From positions 124,001 through 188,000 of the forward strand of contig NZ_JAINVV010000001.1 of assembly GCF_019880585.1 (NCBI RefSeq): a DNA stretch of 64,000 nucleotides, given 5' to 3'. The notes under the pieces are model-generated. The model worked only from the letters and a program-made list of their open reading frames with translations. It made no database searches and had not been told where the DNA came from. A program made the translations under genes and the position numbers. The DNA comes from Sphingomonas colocasiae (GTDB lineage Bacteria; Pseudomonadota; Alphaproteobacteria; Sphingomonadales; Sphingomonadaceae). Shown here piece by piece: positions 43,911-53,836 of this stretch. Positions within the stretch are counted from its first letter, which is position 1. Every line of letters starts with the position of its first letter.

Positions 43911-44977
43911 GCGTCCTTCGCGATGGGGGCGTCCTGCATGATCTTGAGATCCTCGCCGACCATTTCGCGGGCCAGTTCTCGCACCGGTGTTTCGTGCCGC
44001 CAGCCAAGCTTGGCATGCGCCTTGGCCGGGTTGCCGATCAGCAGGTCGACTTCGGTCGGGCGGAAATAACGCCGATCTACCTCGATCAGGCAGCGGCCGC
44101 TCTTCGTGCAATATCCCTTCTCGTCGGCGCCCGTGCCACGCCATTCGAGCGTGATGCCTACATCATCGAACGCCCATTCGACGAAGGTGCGTACGGATGT
44201 GGCTTCACCGGTGGCGAGAACATAATCGTCCGGTTGGTCCTGCTGGAGCATCAGCCACATGCCGCGCACATATTCGCGCGCATGCCCCCAGTCGCGCTTG
44301 GCGTCGAGATTGCCGAGATACAGGCGGTCCTGCCGATCCAGGCTGATCGCGGCGGCGGCGCGGGTGATCTTGCGCGTGACGAAGGTTTCGCCGCGCAGCG
44401 GGCTTTCATGATTGAACAGGATGCCGTTGGAGGCGTGGATGCCATAGGCTTCGCGGTAATTGACGACGATCCAGTAAGCGTAGAGCTTGGCCGCCGCATA
44501 GGGCGAGCGCGGATAGAAGGGCGTGGTCTCGCTCTGGGGAACCTCCTGCACCAGGCCGTAAAGCTCCGAAGTCGACGCCTGGTAGAAGCGGCAGCTTTTC
44601 TCCATGCCCAGGATGCGCATCGCTTCCAGCAGACGCAGCGTGCCGATCGCGTCGGCATTGGCGGTATATTCGGGCGTCTCGAAGCTCACCTGGACATGGC
44701 TTTGCGCCGCCAGATTGTAGATTTCGGTCGGTCTGGTCTGCTGCACTAGCCGGATCAGGTTGGTGCTGTCGGTCATGTCGCCATAATGGAGATGGAAGCG
44801 CGCGCCCTCGACATGCGGATCCTGATAGATGTCTTCGATCCGGCCGGTGTTGAATGACGAACTGCGCCGCTTCACGCCATGGACTTCGTAGCCCTGCTCA
44901 AGCAGAAGCCGCGCCAGATATGCGCCGTCCTGCCCTGTGACGCCGGTGATCAGGGCGATTTTCTCTCCGGACGGCAT
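43907..44977 (-). CDS. gmd: GDP-mannose 4,6-dehydratase
   Basis: 356 residues from ATG at 44977 (AGGA 11 bases upstream); the ATG at 45034 adds an unlikely 19-residue leader. Signatures are [20 protein letters not shown] (NADP), [34 protein letters not shown] (Thr/Ser), [16 protein letters not shown] (Tyr-Lys) and [20 protein letters not shown]. It converts GDP-mannose to GDP-4-keto-6-deoxy-mannose. It leads into fcl. No mannose-1-phosphate guanylyltransferase is in this window, so GDP-mannose comes from elsewhere. Confidence 0.96.
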   Translation of the reverse strand: MPSGEKIALITGVTGQDGAYLARLLLEQGYEVHGVKRRSSSFNTGRIEDIYQDPHVEGARFHLHYGDMTDSTNLIRLVQQTRPTEIYNLAAQSHVQVSFETPEYTANADAIGTLRLLEAMRILGMEKSCRFYQASTSELYGLVQEVPQSETTPFYPRSPYAAAKLYAYWIVVNYREAYGIHASNGILFNHESPLRGETFVTRKITRAAAAISLDRQDRLYLGNLDAKRDWGHAREYVRGMWLMLQQDQPDDYVLATGEATSVRTFVEWAFDDVGITLEWRGTGADEKGYCTKSGRCLIEVDRRYFRPTEVDLLIGNPAKAHAKLGWRHETPVRELAREMVGEDLKIMQDAPIAKDA

Positions 44978-45040
44978 TCGATGATCTTCCTGCGATGACT
45001 GATCTGCAGTCCCTATGGAGAGACGGCCGGTCAAGTCAAT

Positions 45041-45601
45041 TCACGCCCTGTCGGCGGCGTCGCCCCGGCCGCCGCCAAAGGCAGTGCGCAGCATCAGATG
45101 GAGGTCGTGGGTCAAGGACCAGGGGCCGAGATAGGCCGCATCGGCGACCGCCAATCGTGCTGGCGTCGACATGTCGAGCCCCGCGACCTGCGCCGGGCCG
45201 GTGATGCCCGGTCGTAGCGCGTGGACGCCCAGGCGTTCGCGCTCGTCGATCAGTTCCTTCTGCGAAGGCAGACAGGGGCGGGGCCCGACAAAGCTCATCT
45301 CGCCGACCAGTACGTTCCAGATCTGCGGCAGTTCGTCGAGCTTGGTCTTGCGGAGCAGGCGGCCCGTCCCCGTGATGTGGCTGGCGCCGACCTCGTGTGA
45401 GGCGCGATGCTGGGTATCCGGGCGCATCGTGCGCAGCTTGATCAGCCGGAAGGGTCTGCGGTGACGTCCGACCCGGGTTTGCACGAACAGCGGATTTGCG
45501 CGGGTCTCGATCCAGATGGGGATCGCCAGCACCATGCTGATCAATGCCGCTGGAAGCAGCGCGATCAGTGCGAGCGCCAGATCTAAGGCACGTTTGCTCA
45601 C
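45041..45601 (-). CDS. Short initiating sugar-1-phosphate transferase (polyprenyl-P, PglC-like)
   Basis: 186 residues. One N-terminal hydrophobic helix ([22 protein letters not shown]) precedes the catalytic core [52 protein letters not shown] and [13 protein letters not shown]. It lacks the multi-helix N-terminal domain of WcaJ/WbaP and is a monotopic PGT like PglC. It transfers a sugar-1-phosphate to undecaprenyl phosphate to start the repeat unit. Its ATG overlaps the rfbB stop and gmd follows 63 bases later. Confidence 0.92.
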   Translation of the reverse strand: MSKRALDLALALIALLPAALISMVLAIPIWIETRANPLFVQTRVGRHRRPFRLIKLRTMRPDTQHRASHEVGASHITGTGRLLRKTKLDELPQIWNVLVGEMSFVGPRPCLPSQKELIDERERLGVHALRPGITGPAQVAGLDMSTPARLAVADAAYLGPWSLTHDLHLMLRTAFGGGRGDAADRA

Positions 45602-46674
45602 GCGACCGTCCGATAGCTGCCATCAAGCACCGCGCGCCACCAGTCTTCGTTGCCGAGATACCAGTCGAGCGTTTCGGCGAAGCCCGATGCGAAATCGCGC
45701 GATGGGGCATAGCCGAGTTCGGTGCGGGCCTTGTGTTCGTCGATCGCATAGCGGCGGTCATGGCCCAGCCGGTCGGTGACATAGGTCTTGAGCGACGCGC
45801 TCGCTTCCCCACGCGCGGCGGGGGCTTGCGGGAAGCGCCGGGCCAGCGCGGGATCGGCCGCGAAGGCGCGATCGACGGTGGTGCAGATCGCGTCGATCAC
45901 CGCCATGTTCGGCAATTCCTGCCCGCCGCCGATATTATAGGTTTCACCGGGGCGGCCATGTTCGAGCACCAGTTCGATGCCGCGGCAATGATCCTCGACA
46001 TGCAGCCAGTCGCGTATGTTCAGGCCATCGCCATAGATAGGCAGCGGCTTGCCCGTCAGGCAATTGATCAGGAACAGCGGGATCAGCTTTTCGGGGAATT
46101 GATAGGGCCCGTAATTGTTCGAGCAATTGCTTGTGGTTGTGCGCAGGCCGAATGTGTGGTGATACGCGCGCACCAGATGGTCGCTCGCCGCTTTCGACGC
46201 GGAATAGGGCGAATTGGGCGCATAGGGCGTGGTTTCGCTGAAGGCGGGACCGTCGGCGGCCAGACTGCCATAGACCTCGTCGGTGGAGACATGATGGAAG
46301 CGGCGGTCGCGCCCGCCGACGATACCGGTATCGAGCCATTCGGCCTTGGCGGCCTTGAGCAGGCTGTGCGTGCCGACGATATTGGTTTCGATAAAGGCGT
46401 CGGGCCCATCGATCGAGCGGTCGACATGGCTTTCCGCCGCGAAATGGACGATCGTGTCGATAGCGTGGTCGCGAAGGATCTTGCGAACCCGGTCGGTGTC
46501 GCAGATCGATGCTTCGATCAGCGGCACGTCGATGCCTGCCAGATTGGCGCGATTGCCGGCATAGGTGAGCGCATCGAGCACGATTACGGTATCTGCCGGG
46601 CGCCTGGCTGCCCAATGACGAACGAAATTGGCGCCGATGAAGCCGGCGCCGCCGGTGACGAGAAGGTTAGGCAC
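45598..46674 (-). CDS. rfbB: dTDP-glucose 4,6-dehydratase
   Basis: 358 residues. The motifs are LLVTGGAGFIGANFVRHWA (NAD), VHFAAESHVDRSI, FHHVSTDEVYGSLAADG (Thr-Asp-Glu catalytic triplet), YSASKAASDHLVRAYHHTF (Tyr-Lys) and NNYGPYQFPEKLIPL. It makes dTDP-4-keto-6-deoxyglucose, the second step of dTDP-rhamnose synthesis. The start overlaps the end of rfbD by eight bases. Gene order on this strand is rfbA, rfbC, rfbD, rfbB, then the initiating transferase. Confidence 0.97.
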   Translation of the reverse strand: MPNLLVTGGAGFIGANFVRHWAARRPADTVIVLDALTYAGNRANLAGIDVPLIEASICDTDRVRKILRDHAIDTIVHFAAESHVDRSIDGPDAFIETNIVGTHSLLKAAKAEWLDTGIVGGRDRRFHHVSTDEVYGSLAADGPAFSETTPYAPNSPYSASKAASDHLVRAYHHTFGLRTTTSNCSNNYGPYQFPEKLIPLFLINCLTGKPLPIYGDGLNIRDWLHVEDHCRGIELVLEHGRPGETYNIGGGQELPNMAVIDAICTTVDRAFAADPALARRFPQAPAARGEASASLKTYVTDRLGHDRRYAIDEHKARTELGYAPSRDFASGFAETLDWYLGNEDWWRAVLDGSYRTVA

Positions 46675-47533
46675 GCTCTGTCACTTCCTTCAGCATGTTG
46701 CGCAGCGACAACCGCCAATGCGGCGTAGGGCCGCCGAGCAGCGCCCAGGCCGAACTCTTGTCGAGCACGCTATAGGCCGGGCGCCGTGCCGGGGTAGGGT
46801 AATCCTCGGTGGCGATCGGCGTTATGGTGGGAATGCGAGGCAGCAGGCCGAGCGCGAGGGCTTCTTCCGCCACCGCCATCGCCAGATCGTACCAGCTTGC
46901 GATGCCCGCATCGGTCAGATGGTGCGTTCCCGACGCATCCGCTGCGATCAGGCGCCACAGACTGTCGGCCAGCGTCGTCGCCCAGGTGGGTGAGCCGGTC
47001 TGATCGGCCACGACGCGGATCTCGTCGCGCTCACGCATCAGCCTCAACATCGTCAGCGGGAAATTGCTGCCTTGCGCGGCATGGACCCATGAAGTGCGCA
47101 CGATCAGCGCATCGGGATCGGCGGAGTGCAGGGCGGTCTCACCGGCCAGCTTGGAGCGGCCATAGGCGCTGAGCGGGTTGGTCGGGCTGTCGGGCCGATA
47201 GGGCGTGCCGGCGCTGCCATCAAAGACGAAGTCGGTGGATATGTGCGCGACCCGGATCCCCGCCATTCGCGCGGCCGCGCCGATCCAGCCGGGGGCCGTG
47301 CCGTTGACGGTCCGGGCCAGGGCTTCGTCGCTTTCGGCGCGATCGACGGCGGTATAGGCGGCGGCATTGACCAGCCAGTCGCACTCGGCGTTCGCGATCG
47401 CGGCGCGGACCGACGCTTCGTCGGACAGGTCGCAGGCATCGCGGCCGAGCGCGATCAGCGATGCATCGGCGGGGCAGGCGGCACGCATGGCGCGGCCGAC
47501 CTGTCCTTCGGCGCCGAGCAGCAGCAGTCTCAT
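46667..47533 (-). CDS. rfbD: dTDP-4-dehydrorhamnose reductase
   Basis: 288 residues from ATG at 47533, which overlaps the rfbC stop (ATGA). It reads [16 protein letters not shown] at the N-terminus, WLVNAAAYTAVDRAESDEA, HISTDFVFDGS, YGRSKLAGE (Tyr-Lys) and IVRTSWVHA. This SDR reduces dTDP-4-keto-L-rhamnose to dTDP-L-rhamnose. Length fits the family (about 290). Confidence 0.96.
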   Translation of the reverse strand: MRLLLLGAEGQVGRAMRAACPADASLIALGRDACDLSDEASVRAAIANAECDWLVNAAAYTAVDRAESDEALARTVNGTAPGWIGAAARMAGIRVAHISTDFVFDGSAGTPYRPDSPTNPLSAYGRSKLAGETALHSADPDALIVRTSWVHAAQGSNFPLTMLRLMRERDEIRVVADQTGSPTWATTLADSLWRLIAADASGTHHLTDAGIASWYDLAMAVAEEALALGLLPRIPTITPIATEDYPTPARRPAYSVLDKSSAWALLGGPTPHWRLSLRNMLKEVTERA

Positions 47534-48078
47534 GCGAAGACGTCCGCCGCGTCGAGCCCGGGCGCCGCCGCATCCTTGCCCGAAAGCTGCGGCGCGCCGA
47601 TCCCGTCCAGGGGCCATTCGATCGCGAGTGCCGGGTCCGACCAGCGCAGCGAATGCTCGTCATCCGGTGCATAGAAATCGGTGCATTTGTAGAGAAATTC
47701 GGTGCCGTCCTCCAGGCTGAGGAAGCCATGCGCGAAACCCGGCGGCACCCACAACATGCGCTTGTTGGCTTCCGAGAGCGTCACGCCCACCCATTTGCCG
47801 AAATCGGGCGAGGTGCGGCGGATATCGACCGCGACATCGTACACCGCGCCGCGCACGACGCGGACCAGTTTTCCCTGAGGCCGGCGGCGCTGATAATGAA
47901 GCCCGCGCAGCACGCCCTTCGCCGAGCGGCTGTGATTGTCCTGGACGAAGCGCAGATCGAGCCCTGCCTTTGCAAAGGCGGCGGCGTTCCAGCTTTCCAT
48001 GAAGAAACCGCGATCGTCGCCGAACACGGCCGGTTCGACGATCTTGACCTCCGCCAATTCGGTATCGACCAGCTTCAC
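47530..48078 (-). CDS. rfbC: dTDP-4-dehydrorhamnose 3,5-epimerase
   Basis: 182 residues from GTG at 48078, which overlaps the rfbA stop by four bases (GTGA); a longer open frame upstream lies in the wrong frame of rfbA. The cupin motifs are [34 protein letters not shown] (catalytic His), [11 protein letters not shown] and [20 protein letters not shown]. It epimerizes C3 and C5 of dTDP-4-keto-6-deoxyglucose. The C-terminal tail has an Ala/Pro-rich end. Confidence 0.96.
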   Translation of the reverse strand: MKLVDTELAEVKIVEPAVFGDDRGFFMESWNAAAFAKAGLDLRFVQDNHSRSAKGVLRGLHYQRRRPQGKLVRVVRGAVYDVAVDIRRTSPDFGKWVGVTLSEANKRMLWVPPGFAHGFLSLEDGTEFLYKCTDFYAPDDEHSLRWSDPALAIEWPLDGIGAPQLSGKDAAAPGLDAADVFA

Positions 48079-48956
48079 GCGCGCGCTTTCTGTTCGAGCA
48101 GCTTCATCAGATAATGGCCATATCCGCTTTTGCTCAGCGGCTCGGCGAGGCGAAGCAGTTGGGCGTCGTCGATCATGCCCTGATTCCAGGCGATCTCTTC
48201 CGGGCAGCAGATCTTGAGGCCCTGGCGTTCCTCGATCACCTGCGTGAAATGCGCCGCTTCGAGCAGTGAGGCATGGGTGCCGGTATCGAGCCAGGCATAG
48301 CCGCGCCCCATCAGTTCGACGTTGAGCGCGCCTTCCTCCAGATAGAGGCGGTTGACGTCGGTGATCTCCAGCTCTCCGCGCGCCGATGGCGTTATCCGGT
48401 GCGCATAATCGATAACATGATGATCGTAGAAATAGAGCCCGGTGACCGCATAGTTGGACCGTGGCCGCGTCGGTTTCTCCTCGACCGATATCGCGCGGAA
48501 CGCCTTGTCGAACTCGACGACGCCATAGCGCTCGGGGTCGGCGACATGATAGCCGAACACGGTGGCGCCCGAGACGCGGGCGTCCGCGCGCGCCAGCAGT
48601 TCGGGCAGGCCATGGCCGTAGAAGATGTTGTCGCCCAGGATCAGTGCGCTCGGGCCGTTGTCGATAAAATCCGCGCCGATATGAAAGGCTTGTGCAAGTC
48701 CGCCGGGTTCGGGCTGGACGGCATAGCTGAGTGTGATTCCCCAATCCGATCCGTCGCCCAGCAAATTCTCGAACGCGGCCTGTTCGTGCGGTGTGGTGAT
48801 GACCATGATCTCGCGGATGCCGGCCATCATCAGCACCGAAAGCGGATAATAGATCATCGGCTTGTCGTAGATCGGCATGAGCTGTTTGCTCAGCGCGCGC
48901 GTTGCCGGATAGAGGCGTGTGCCTGTTCCCCCGGCCAGCACAATTCCCTTACGCAC
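48075..48956 (-). CDS. rfbA: Glucose-1-phosphate thymidylyltransferase
   Basis: 293 residues from GTG at 48956, with GGAGA five bases upstream; the ATG at 48977 is an upstream alternative. The nucleotide-binding start is [20 protein letters not shown], and [32 protein letters not shown] and [20 protein letters not shown] follow. It makes dTDP-glucose from dTTP and glucose-1-phosphate. It is the first gene of the minus-strand rfbA-C-D-B run that continues with the initiating transferase and gmd-fcl. Confidence 0.96.
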   Translation of the reverse strand: MRKGIVLAGGTGTRLYPATRALSKQLMPIYDKPMIYYPLSVLMMAGIREIMVITTPHEQAAFENLLGDGSDWGITLSYAVQPEPGGLAQAFHIGADFIDNGPSALILGDNIFYGHGLPELLARADARVSGATVFGYHVADPERYGVVEFDKAFRAISVEEKPTRPRSNYAVTGLYFYDHHVIDYAHRITPSARGELEITDVNRLYLEEGALNVELMGRGYAWLDTGTHASLLEAAHFTQVIEERQGLKICCPEEIAWNQGMIDDAQLLRLAEPLSKSGYGHYLMKLLEQKARA

Positions 48957-49080
48957 GAATGTCTCCAGATGCAGCACGGCGATGCCGGCCTGTCATAGTC
49001 GAAAGACGGGCGAAGCAAAGCGTCACGGCGCCGTCGATGCGAATTACTGTCCGCTCGAGCCGCCATCGTCGCCGGACTTG

Positions 49081-49146
49081 GAGGCTGTTTGGAAAAGCCG
49101 GTACCGCCTCCGGAAAGCGCGCTTCCGCGCTTTCTCAAACAGGCTC
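49081..49146. repeat. Palindromic element between rfbA and the acyl-CoA ligase gene
   Basis: Arms GAGGCTGTTTG (49081-49091) and CAAACAGGCTC (49136-49146) have one mismatch, and an inner perfect hairpin AAAGCGCG/CGCGCTTT lies at 49114-49133. It starts at the end of the amine operon and could act as its terminator. No ORF. Confidence 0.6.
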
Positions 49147-50799
49147 TTAGCCCCGGCCGGCAAAGATCGCGATCATCTCCTCGCGCATCGCGAACTTCTG
49201 GACCTTGCCGGTCACCGTCATCGGAAAGGTTTCGACGAAGCGGATGTGCCGGGGAATCTTGAAATGGGCGATGCGCCCGCGGCAATGGGCGCGCACGCCT
49301 TCGTCGTCGAGCGAGGCGCCGGAGCGCAGCACGATCCAGGCGCACAATTCCTCGCCATAGCGATCGTCGGGCACGCCGATCACCTGCGCGTCCGCGATGA
49401 AATCATGGGTGAGCAGGAATTCCTCGATCTCGCGCGGATAGATATTCTCGCCGCCGCGGATCACCATATCCTTGATCCGGCCGACGATCCGGCAGTATCC
49501 GTCCTCGTCGATCGTCGCGAGGTCGCCGGTGTGCATCCAGCCTTCGGCGTCGATCGCCTCCGCCGTCCGCGCCGGATCGTCCCAATAACCGATCATCACC
49601 GAATAGCCGCGCGTGCAGAGTTCGCCGGTTTCGCCGCGCGCGACGGTGTCGCTATCGGCATCCACCAGCTTCACCTCCAGGTGCGGCTGGATGCGGCCGA
49701 CGGTGGAGACGCGCAGATCCAGCGGATCGTCGGTTTCGCTCTGGAAGCTGACCGGGCTGGTCTCGGTCATGCCATAGGCGATCGTCACTTCGCGCATGTG
49801 CATGCGCGCGATCACTTCCTCCATCACCGCGATCGGGCAGGGCGATCCCGCCATGATGCCGGTGCGCAGCGAGCGCAGGTCGAACCGGTCGAATTCGGGG
49901 TGATTGAGCGCGGCGATGAACATCGTCGGCACGCCGTAGAGCGCGGCGCAGCCCTCGGCCTCGACAGCCTCAAGCACGGCGAGCGGATCGAACGCCTCCG
50001 CCGGATAGACCATGGTCGCGCCGTGAACGATGCAGGCGAGATTGCCCATCACCATGCCGAAACAATGATAGAGCGGAACGGGAATGCAGACGCGTTCGCC
50101 CGGCTGCAGCTTGATGCCACGCCCGACGAACTGGCCATTGTTGAGGATATTGCGGTGCGACAGCGTCGCGCCCTTTGGAAAACCCGTGGTGCCGCTGGTG
50201 AACTGGATGTTGACCGCGTCGGCGGGCGTGAGCGCATCGGGAAGCGTCGCGTCGCCGCCGGCAGCTAGTGCTGCGAAGGGCAGGCAACCTGCATGCGATG
50301 CGTCGCCGAGCGTAGCGGCCAGGCGCAGCGCGGGCAGGCGCGCGGCATAGAGCGCGCCGGGTGCGGCGCCGGCCAGTTCGGGCGCCAGTTCGCGCAGCAT
50401 CGCGACATAGTCACTGGTCTTGTGCGACGGCGCGAGGACGAGCGCGGCGCAGCTTACCTTGTTCAAGGCATATTCGAGTTCGGCGGTGCGATAGGCCGGG
50501 TTAATGTTCACCAGGATCAGCCCCGCCTTGGCGGTCGCGAACTGCATCAGCGTCCATTCGGCGCAGTTGGGCGCCCAGATGCCGATCCGGTCGCCGGGTT
50601 CCAGCCCCGCCGAAAGCAGGCCGCGCGCCAGGGCGTCGACGCGCTCGGCCAGCTCGGCATAGGTCCAGCGCACGCCCTGATGACGGACGATCAGCGCGAG
50701 CTGGTCGGGAAAACGCGCGACCGTCTCGTCGAACTGCGCGCCGATCGTCTTTTCGATCAGCGCCGGAGTATCCGCGCCCTTCACATAGCTGTCGGTCAT
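49147..50799 (-). CDS. AMP-dependent acyl-CoA ligase (fatty-acid type)
   Basis: 550 residues from ATG at 50799, which overlaps the upstream ligase stop (ATGA). Motifs are [20 protein letters not shown] (A3), [13 protein letters not shown] (A5), [21 protein letters not shown] (A7) and [14 protein letters not shown] (A8), with a C-terminal Lys in [11 protein letters not shown]. Features resemble FadD3/3-(methylthio)propionyl-CoA ligase-like enzymes acting on medium or substituted carboxylates. It is the last gene of the amine-catabolic operon, so it probably makes a CoA thioester of the acid formed by the aldehyde dehydrogenase. The substrate is not determined. Confidence 0.9.
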   Translation of the reverse strand: MTDSYVKGADTPALIEKTIGAQFDETVARFPDQLALIVRHQGVRWTYAELAERVDALARGLLSAGLEPGDRIGIWAPNCAEWTLMQFATAKAGLILVNINPAYRTAELEYALNKVSCAALVLAPSHKTSDYVAMLRELAPELAGAAPGALYAARLPALRLAATLGDASHAGCLPFAALAAGGDATLPDALTPADAVNIQFTSGTTGFPKGATLSHRNILNNGQFVGRGIKLQPGERVCIPVPLYHCFGMVMGNLACIVHGATMVYPAEAFDPLAVLEAVEAEGCAALYGVPTMFIAALNHPEFDRFDLRSLRTGIMAGSPCPIAVMEEVIARMHMREVTIAYGMTETSPVSFQSETDDPLDLRVSTVGRIQPHLEVKLVDADSDTVARGETGELCTRGYSVMIGYWDDPARTAEAIDAEGWMHTGDLATIDEDGYCRIVGRIKDMVIRGGENIYPREIEEFLLTHDFIADAQVIGVPDDRYGEELCAWIVLRSGASLDDEGVRAHCRGRIAHFKIPRHIRFVETFPMTVTGKVQKFAMREEMIAIFAGRG

Positions 50800-52391
50800 G
50801 CTTCCGCCTTGGCCCATTCCTGTTCGCGCAGTTCCTTGCGCCTTATCTTGCCGCTGACGGTTTTGGGCAAGCTTGCTACGAATTCGATCTTGCGTGGATA
50901 TTTATAGGGCGCGGTTGTCGCCTTCACATGATTTTGAAGCTCAGCCGCGAGCGCGTCCGATCCCGAATGTCCTGCCGCGAGCACGACGAACGCCTTCACC
51001 ACTTCGCCGCGCGTCGGATCGGGGCTGGCGACCACCGCGCTTTCGGCGACGGCGGGATGCTCGAACAGCGCGCTTTCGACTTCGAACGGGCCGATGCGGT
51101 AGCCGGCGGAGAGGATGACGTCATCGGCGCGGCCGACGAACCAGAAGAAGCCATCTTCGTCGACGATCGCGCGATCGCCCGTCAGATACCAGCCGTCGCG
51201 AAAGACGCTCGCGGTGCGTTCGGGTTCGCCGCGATAACCGGTGAACAGGCCGGGCGGGCGGGCATCGCCCGCACGCAACGCCACATCGCCTTCGGTACCT
51301 GGCGGTGCGGCCGTGCCGGTCTCGTCGATCACCGCCAGTTCGATGCCGGGGGCGGGGCGGCCCATCGCGCCGATCCGCGAGGCGCCCGGCCGGTTGCAGC
51401 ACAGCAGCACCGTTTCGGTCTGGCCATAGCCGTCATGGATATCGAGCCCGGTCGCCGTCTTCCAAAGATCGATCACTTCGGGGTTGAGCGGTTCACCCGC
51501 GCTCACACAGTGGCGGAGCGCGGGAAAGGCGCGGCCGGCAAGATCTGCACGGACGAACATGCGATAGGCGGTCGGCGGCGCGCAGAGCGTGGTGATCGGG
51601 AAACGCGCCAGCAGGTCGAGCGTGGCCGCAGGATCGAAGCCTGGCGCGTGGTTGACGAAGATCGCCGCGCCCATCAGCCAGGGCGCGAACAGGCTGCTCC
51701 ACGCCGCCTTCGCCCAGCCGGTGTCCGAGAGATTCCAGTGGAGATCGCCCGGCTGCAGATCGAGCCAGTAACGGCCGGTGATCCGGTGCGCGAGCGCATA
51801 GCCATGGCCGTGGATCGTCATCTTGGGCTGGCCGGTGGTGCCGCTGGTGAAATAGCAGAGCGCATCCTCGTCGAACGCGGTGTCGGCGATTTCGGTCAAT
51901 GGCGCTGCGGCCTGTTTCTCGGCGCCATAGTCACGCCAGCCGTCGCGCGGGCCGCCGATATGGATCAGCCCGACGGGCTGGCCGGCAAGCGCGGCCTCCA
52001 CCCGTGCGGCGATGTCTCCGCCCGCGATCACGCATGTCGCCTGGGCCGCATCGCGGCGATAGGCGATGTCCTTGGCGCTGAGCTGGATCGTGCCGGGTGA
52101 GGCGATCGCGCCCAATGCCAGGCAACCCAGCATCAATTCCCACCATTCGATCTCGCGCGAGAGCAGGATCAGCACGGTATCGCCGCGTTTCACGCCCGCG
52201 TCGGCCAGCACCGCCGCCGCGCGCGCGGCATGGCCGGCCAGTTCGGCGAAGCTGCGGTCGATCACCGTGCCGGCGGCGTCGGTCCATAGCAGGGCGCGAA
52301 CATGCGGCCGTTCGGCGGCAAGGCGGCCGATCTCGTCCCGCGCGAAATTATATCGCGCGGGCGGATCCCAGTTGAATGGCTCCTGGGTCAT
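50796..52391 (-). CDS. AMP-dependent acyl-CoA synthetase (acetyl/medium-chain or aryl type)
   Basis: 531 residues; the start overlaps the aldehyde dehydrogenase stop by four bases. It shows [21 protein letters not shown] (A3), [19 protein letters not shown] (A5), [21 protein letters not shown] (A7), [20 protein letters not shown] (A8) and [14 protein letters not shown] with the adenylation Lys. The YxQTET and AGYRIGP patterns are those of ACSM/benzoate-CoA-ligase-like enzymes. Two different ligases in tandem in one operon suggest that two acids, or two forms of one acid, are activated. It is cytoplasmic. Confidence 0.9.
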   Translation of the reverse strand: MTQEPFNWDPPARYNFARDEIGRLAAERPHVRALLWTDAAGTVIDRSFAELAGHAARAAAVLADAGVKRGDTVLILLSREIEWWELMLGCLALGAIASPGTIQLSAKDIAYRRDAAQATCVIAGGDIAARVEAALAGQPVGLIHIGGPRDGWRDYGAEKQAAAPLTEIADTAFDEDALCYFTSGTTGQPKMTIHGHGYALAHRITGRYWLDLQPGDLHWNLSDTGWAKAAWSSLFAPWLMGAAIFVNHAPGFDPAATLDLLARFPITTLCAPPTAYRMFVRADLAGRAFPALRHCVSAGEPLNPEVIDLWKTATGLDIHDGYGQTETVLLCCNRPGASRIGAMGRPAPGIELAVIDETGTAAPPGTEGDVALRAGDARPPGLFTGYRGEPERTASVFRDGWYLTGDRAIVDEDGFFWFVGRADDVILSAGYRIGPFEVESALFEHPAVAESAVVASPDPTRGEVVKAFVVLAAGHSGSDALAAELQNHVKATTAPYKYPRKIEFVASLPKTVSGKIRRKELREQEWAKAEA

Positions 52392-53791
52392 TTGGCTTCG
52401 TTGATCACCCGGATCTGCGTGAATTCGGCCAGGCCTTCCTCGGCGAATTCGACGCCGATGCCCGATTGCTTGGCGCCGCCGAACGGGATGTTGGGGCCGA
52501 AATCAAGATGCTTGTTGATCCAGACCGTGCCGGCCTCCATCCGCTCGGCAAGATCGTAAGCCGTGTCGCGATCGCCCGACCACACTGATCCGCCCAGTCC
52601 CCAGGGCGAGGCATTGGCGCGGGCCAGGGCGTCTTCCGCGTCGGAAAAGCGGATGACGGGCAGGATCGGGCCGAACTGTTCCTCGTCGACCAGCTTCGTG
52701 CCGTCCGAAATGTCGCGGACGATGGTGGGGCGCACGAAATAGCCGGGGCGATCGTCCACCGTGCCGCCGGCGATGATGGTGCCGTTGGCGCGCGCATCCT
52801 CGATGAAGCCCTTCACTTTCTCATATTGCGCCTTGTTCTGGAGCGGACCGATCTGCGCACCCTGAAGCAGCCCGTCGTCGACCACGGCTTCCTCGGCGAG
52901 CTTGGCGAGCGCGGTGCACATCTCGTCGTAAATGTCGTCATGCACATAGACGCGCTTGATCGCGAGACAGACCTGGCCCGCATTCATGAAAGCGCCACCA
53001 AAGATTCCGGGCGCGGCCTTTGCCGGATCGGCGTCGGGCAGCACGATCGCCGCGTCGTTGCCGCCCAGTTCCAGGGTAATGCGCTTGATCGAGGCGGCGG
53101 CGCTCGCCATCACCTTCTTGCCTGTCTCGGTCGATCCGGTGAACGAGACCTTGGCGACGTCGGGATGGCTGGTCAGCCGTGCGCCCAGATCATTCTGGTC
53201 GGTGACGATGTTCACCACACCCGCCGGGAAGATCTCCGCGCAGAGTTCGCCCAGCAACAGCGTGGTGAGCGGCGTCGTCGGCGCGGGCTTCACCACGATC
53301 GTGTTGCCGGCCAGCAGCGCCATCGGCAGCTTGAACGCCACGATCAGCACGGGGAAATTCCAGGGGATGATCGCGCCGACCACGCCCAGCGGCTTGCGCT
53401 TCATCTCGACGCGGCGGCTGTCGCCATCCTCGATCAGCCTGGATTCGAGTTCGAGCGAGGAAAGATAGCGGATGAACGCCTCGGTATAGGCGATCTCCGC
53501 CGTCGCTTCGGTGAGCGGCTTGCCCTGTTCCTGCGTCAGCAACCGCGCGAATTCGGGCGCACGCGCCTGCAATCCATCGGCAAGCTTGAGCAGCAAGGCG
53601 CGCCGATCGGCGATCGATGTCTTCGCCCACGCGGGGAAGGCAGCCTTGGCCGCGGCCACCGCGGCGTCGAGCTGCGCTTCCGATGCGCGTGGGCAGGTGG
53701 CGAGCACGGCCTCGGTCGCGGGGTTGAGCACGTCCATGGTCATGTCGCCATCGACGAGCGCACCGTCGATCAGCAGCTTGTATCCGGTCAT
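52388..53791 (-). CDS. NAD(P)-dependent aldehyde dehydrogenase
   Basis: 467 residues of the ALDH superfamily. Visible motifs are VVGAIIPWNFPVLIVAFKL, KVSFTGSTETGKKVMASAA (NAD), ITLELGGNDAAIVLPDAD (catalytic Glu) and NAGQVCLAIKRVYVHDD (catalytic Cys). GSVWSGDRDTAYDLAERMEA and FGGAKQSGIGVEFAEEG complete the C-terminal part. It oxidizes the aldehyde produced by the amine dehydrogenase in the same operon to the acid. It starts 45 bases after the frameshifted receptor gene and overlaps the next gene. Confidence 0.95.
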   Translation of the reverse strand: MTGYKLLIDGALVDGDMTMDVLNPATEAVLATCPRASEAQLDAAVAAAKAAFPAWAKTSIADRRALLLKLADGLQARAPEFARLLTQEQGKPLTEATAEIAYTEAFIRYLSSLELESRLIEDGDSRRVEMKRKPLGVVGAIIPWNFPVLIVAFKLPMALLAGNTIVVKPAPTTPLTTLLLGELCAEIFPAGVVNIVTDQNDLGARLTSHPDVAKVSFTGSTETGKKVMASAAASIKRITLELGGNDAAIVLPDADPAKAAPGIFGGAFMNAGQVCLAIKRVYVHDDIYDEMCTALAKLAEEAVVDDGLLQGAQIGPLQNKAQYEKVKGFIEDARANGTIIAGGTVDDRPGYFVRPTIVRDISDGTKLVDEEQFGPILPVIRFSDAEDALARANASPWGLGGSVWSGDRDTAYDLAERMEAGTVWINKHLDFGPNIPFGGAKQSGIGVEFAEEGLAEFTQIRVINEAK

Positions 53792-53836
53792 CTCACTCTC
53801 CTTGCAGGCGGCGGGCCGCCTCGTTCTTCTTCATTG

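Noticed and set aside
47530-48744. 404-residue version of RfbC
   Set aside because: The N-terminal part is out of frame within rfbA; GTG at 48078 overlapping the rfbA stop gives a normal-length RfbC.
32390-48956. Complete sphingan or gellan-type biosynthesis locus
   Set aside because: No Wzy polymerase, Wza, Wzc or gellan-type glucosyltransferase set is seen in the window.
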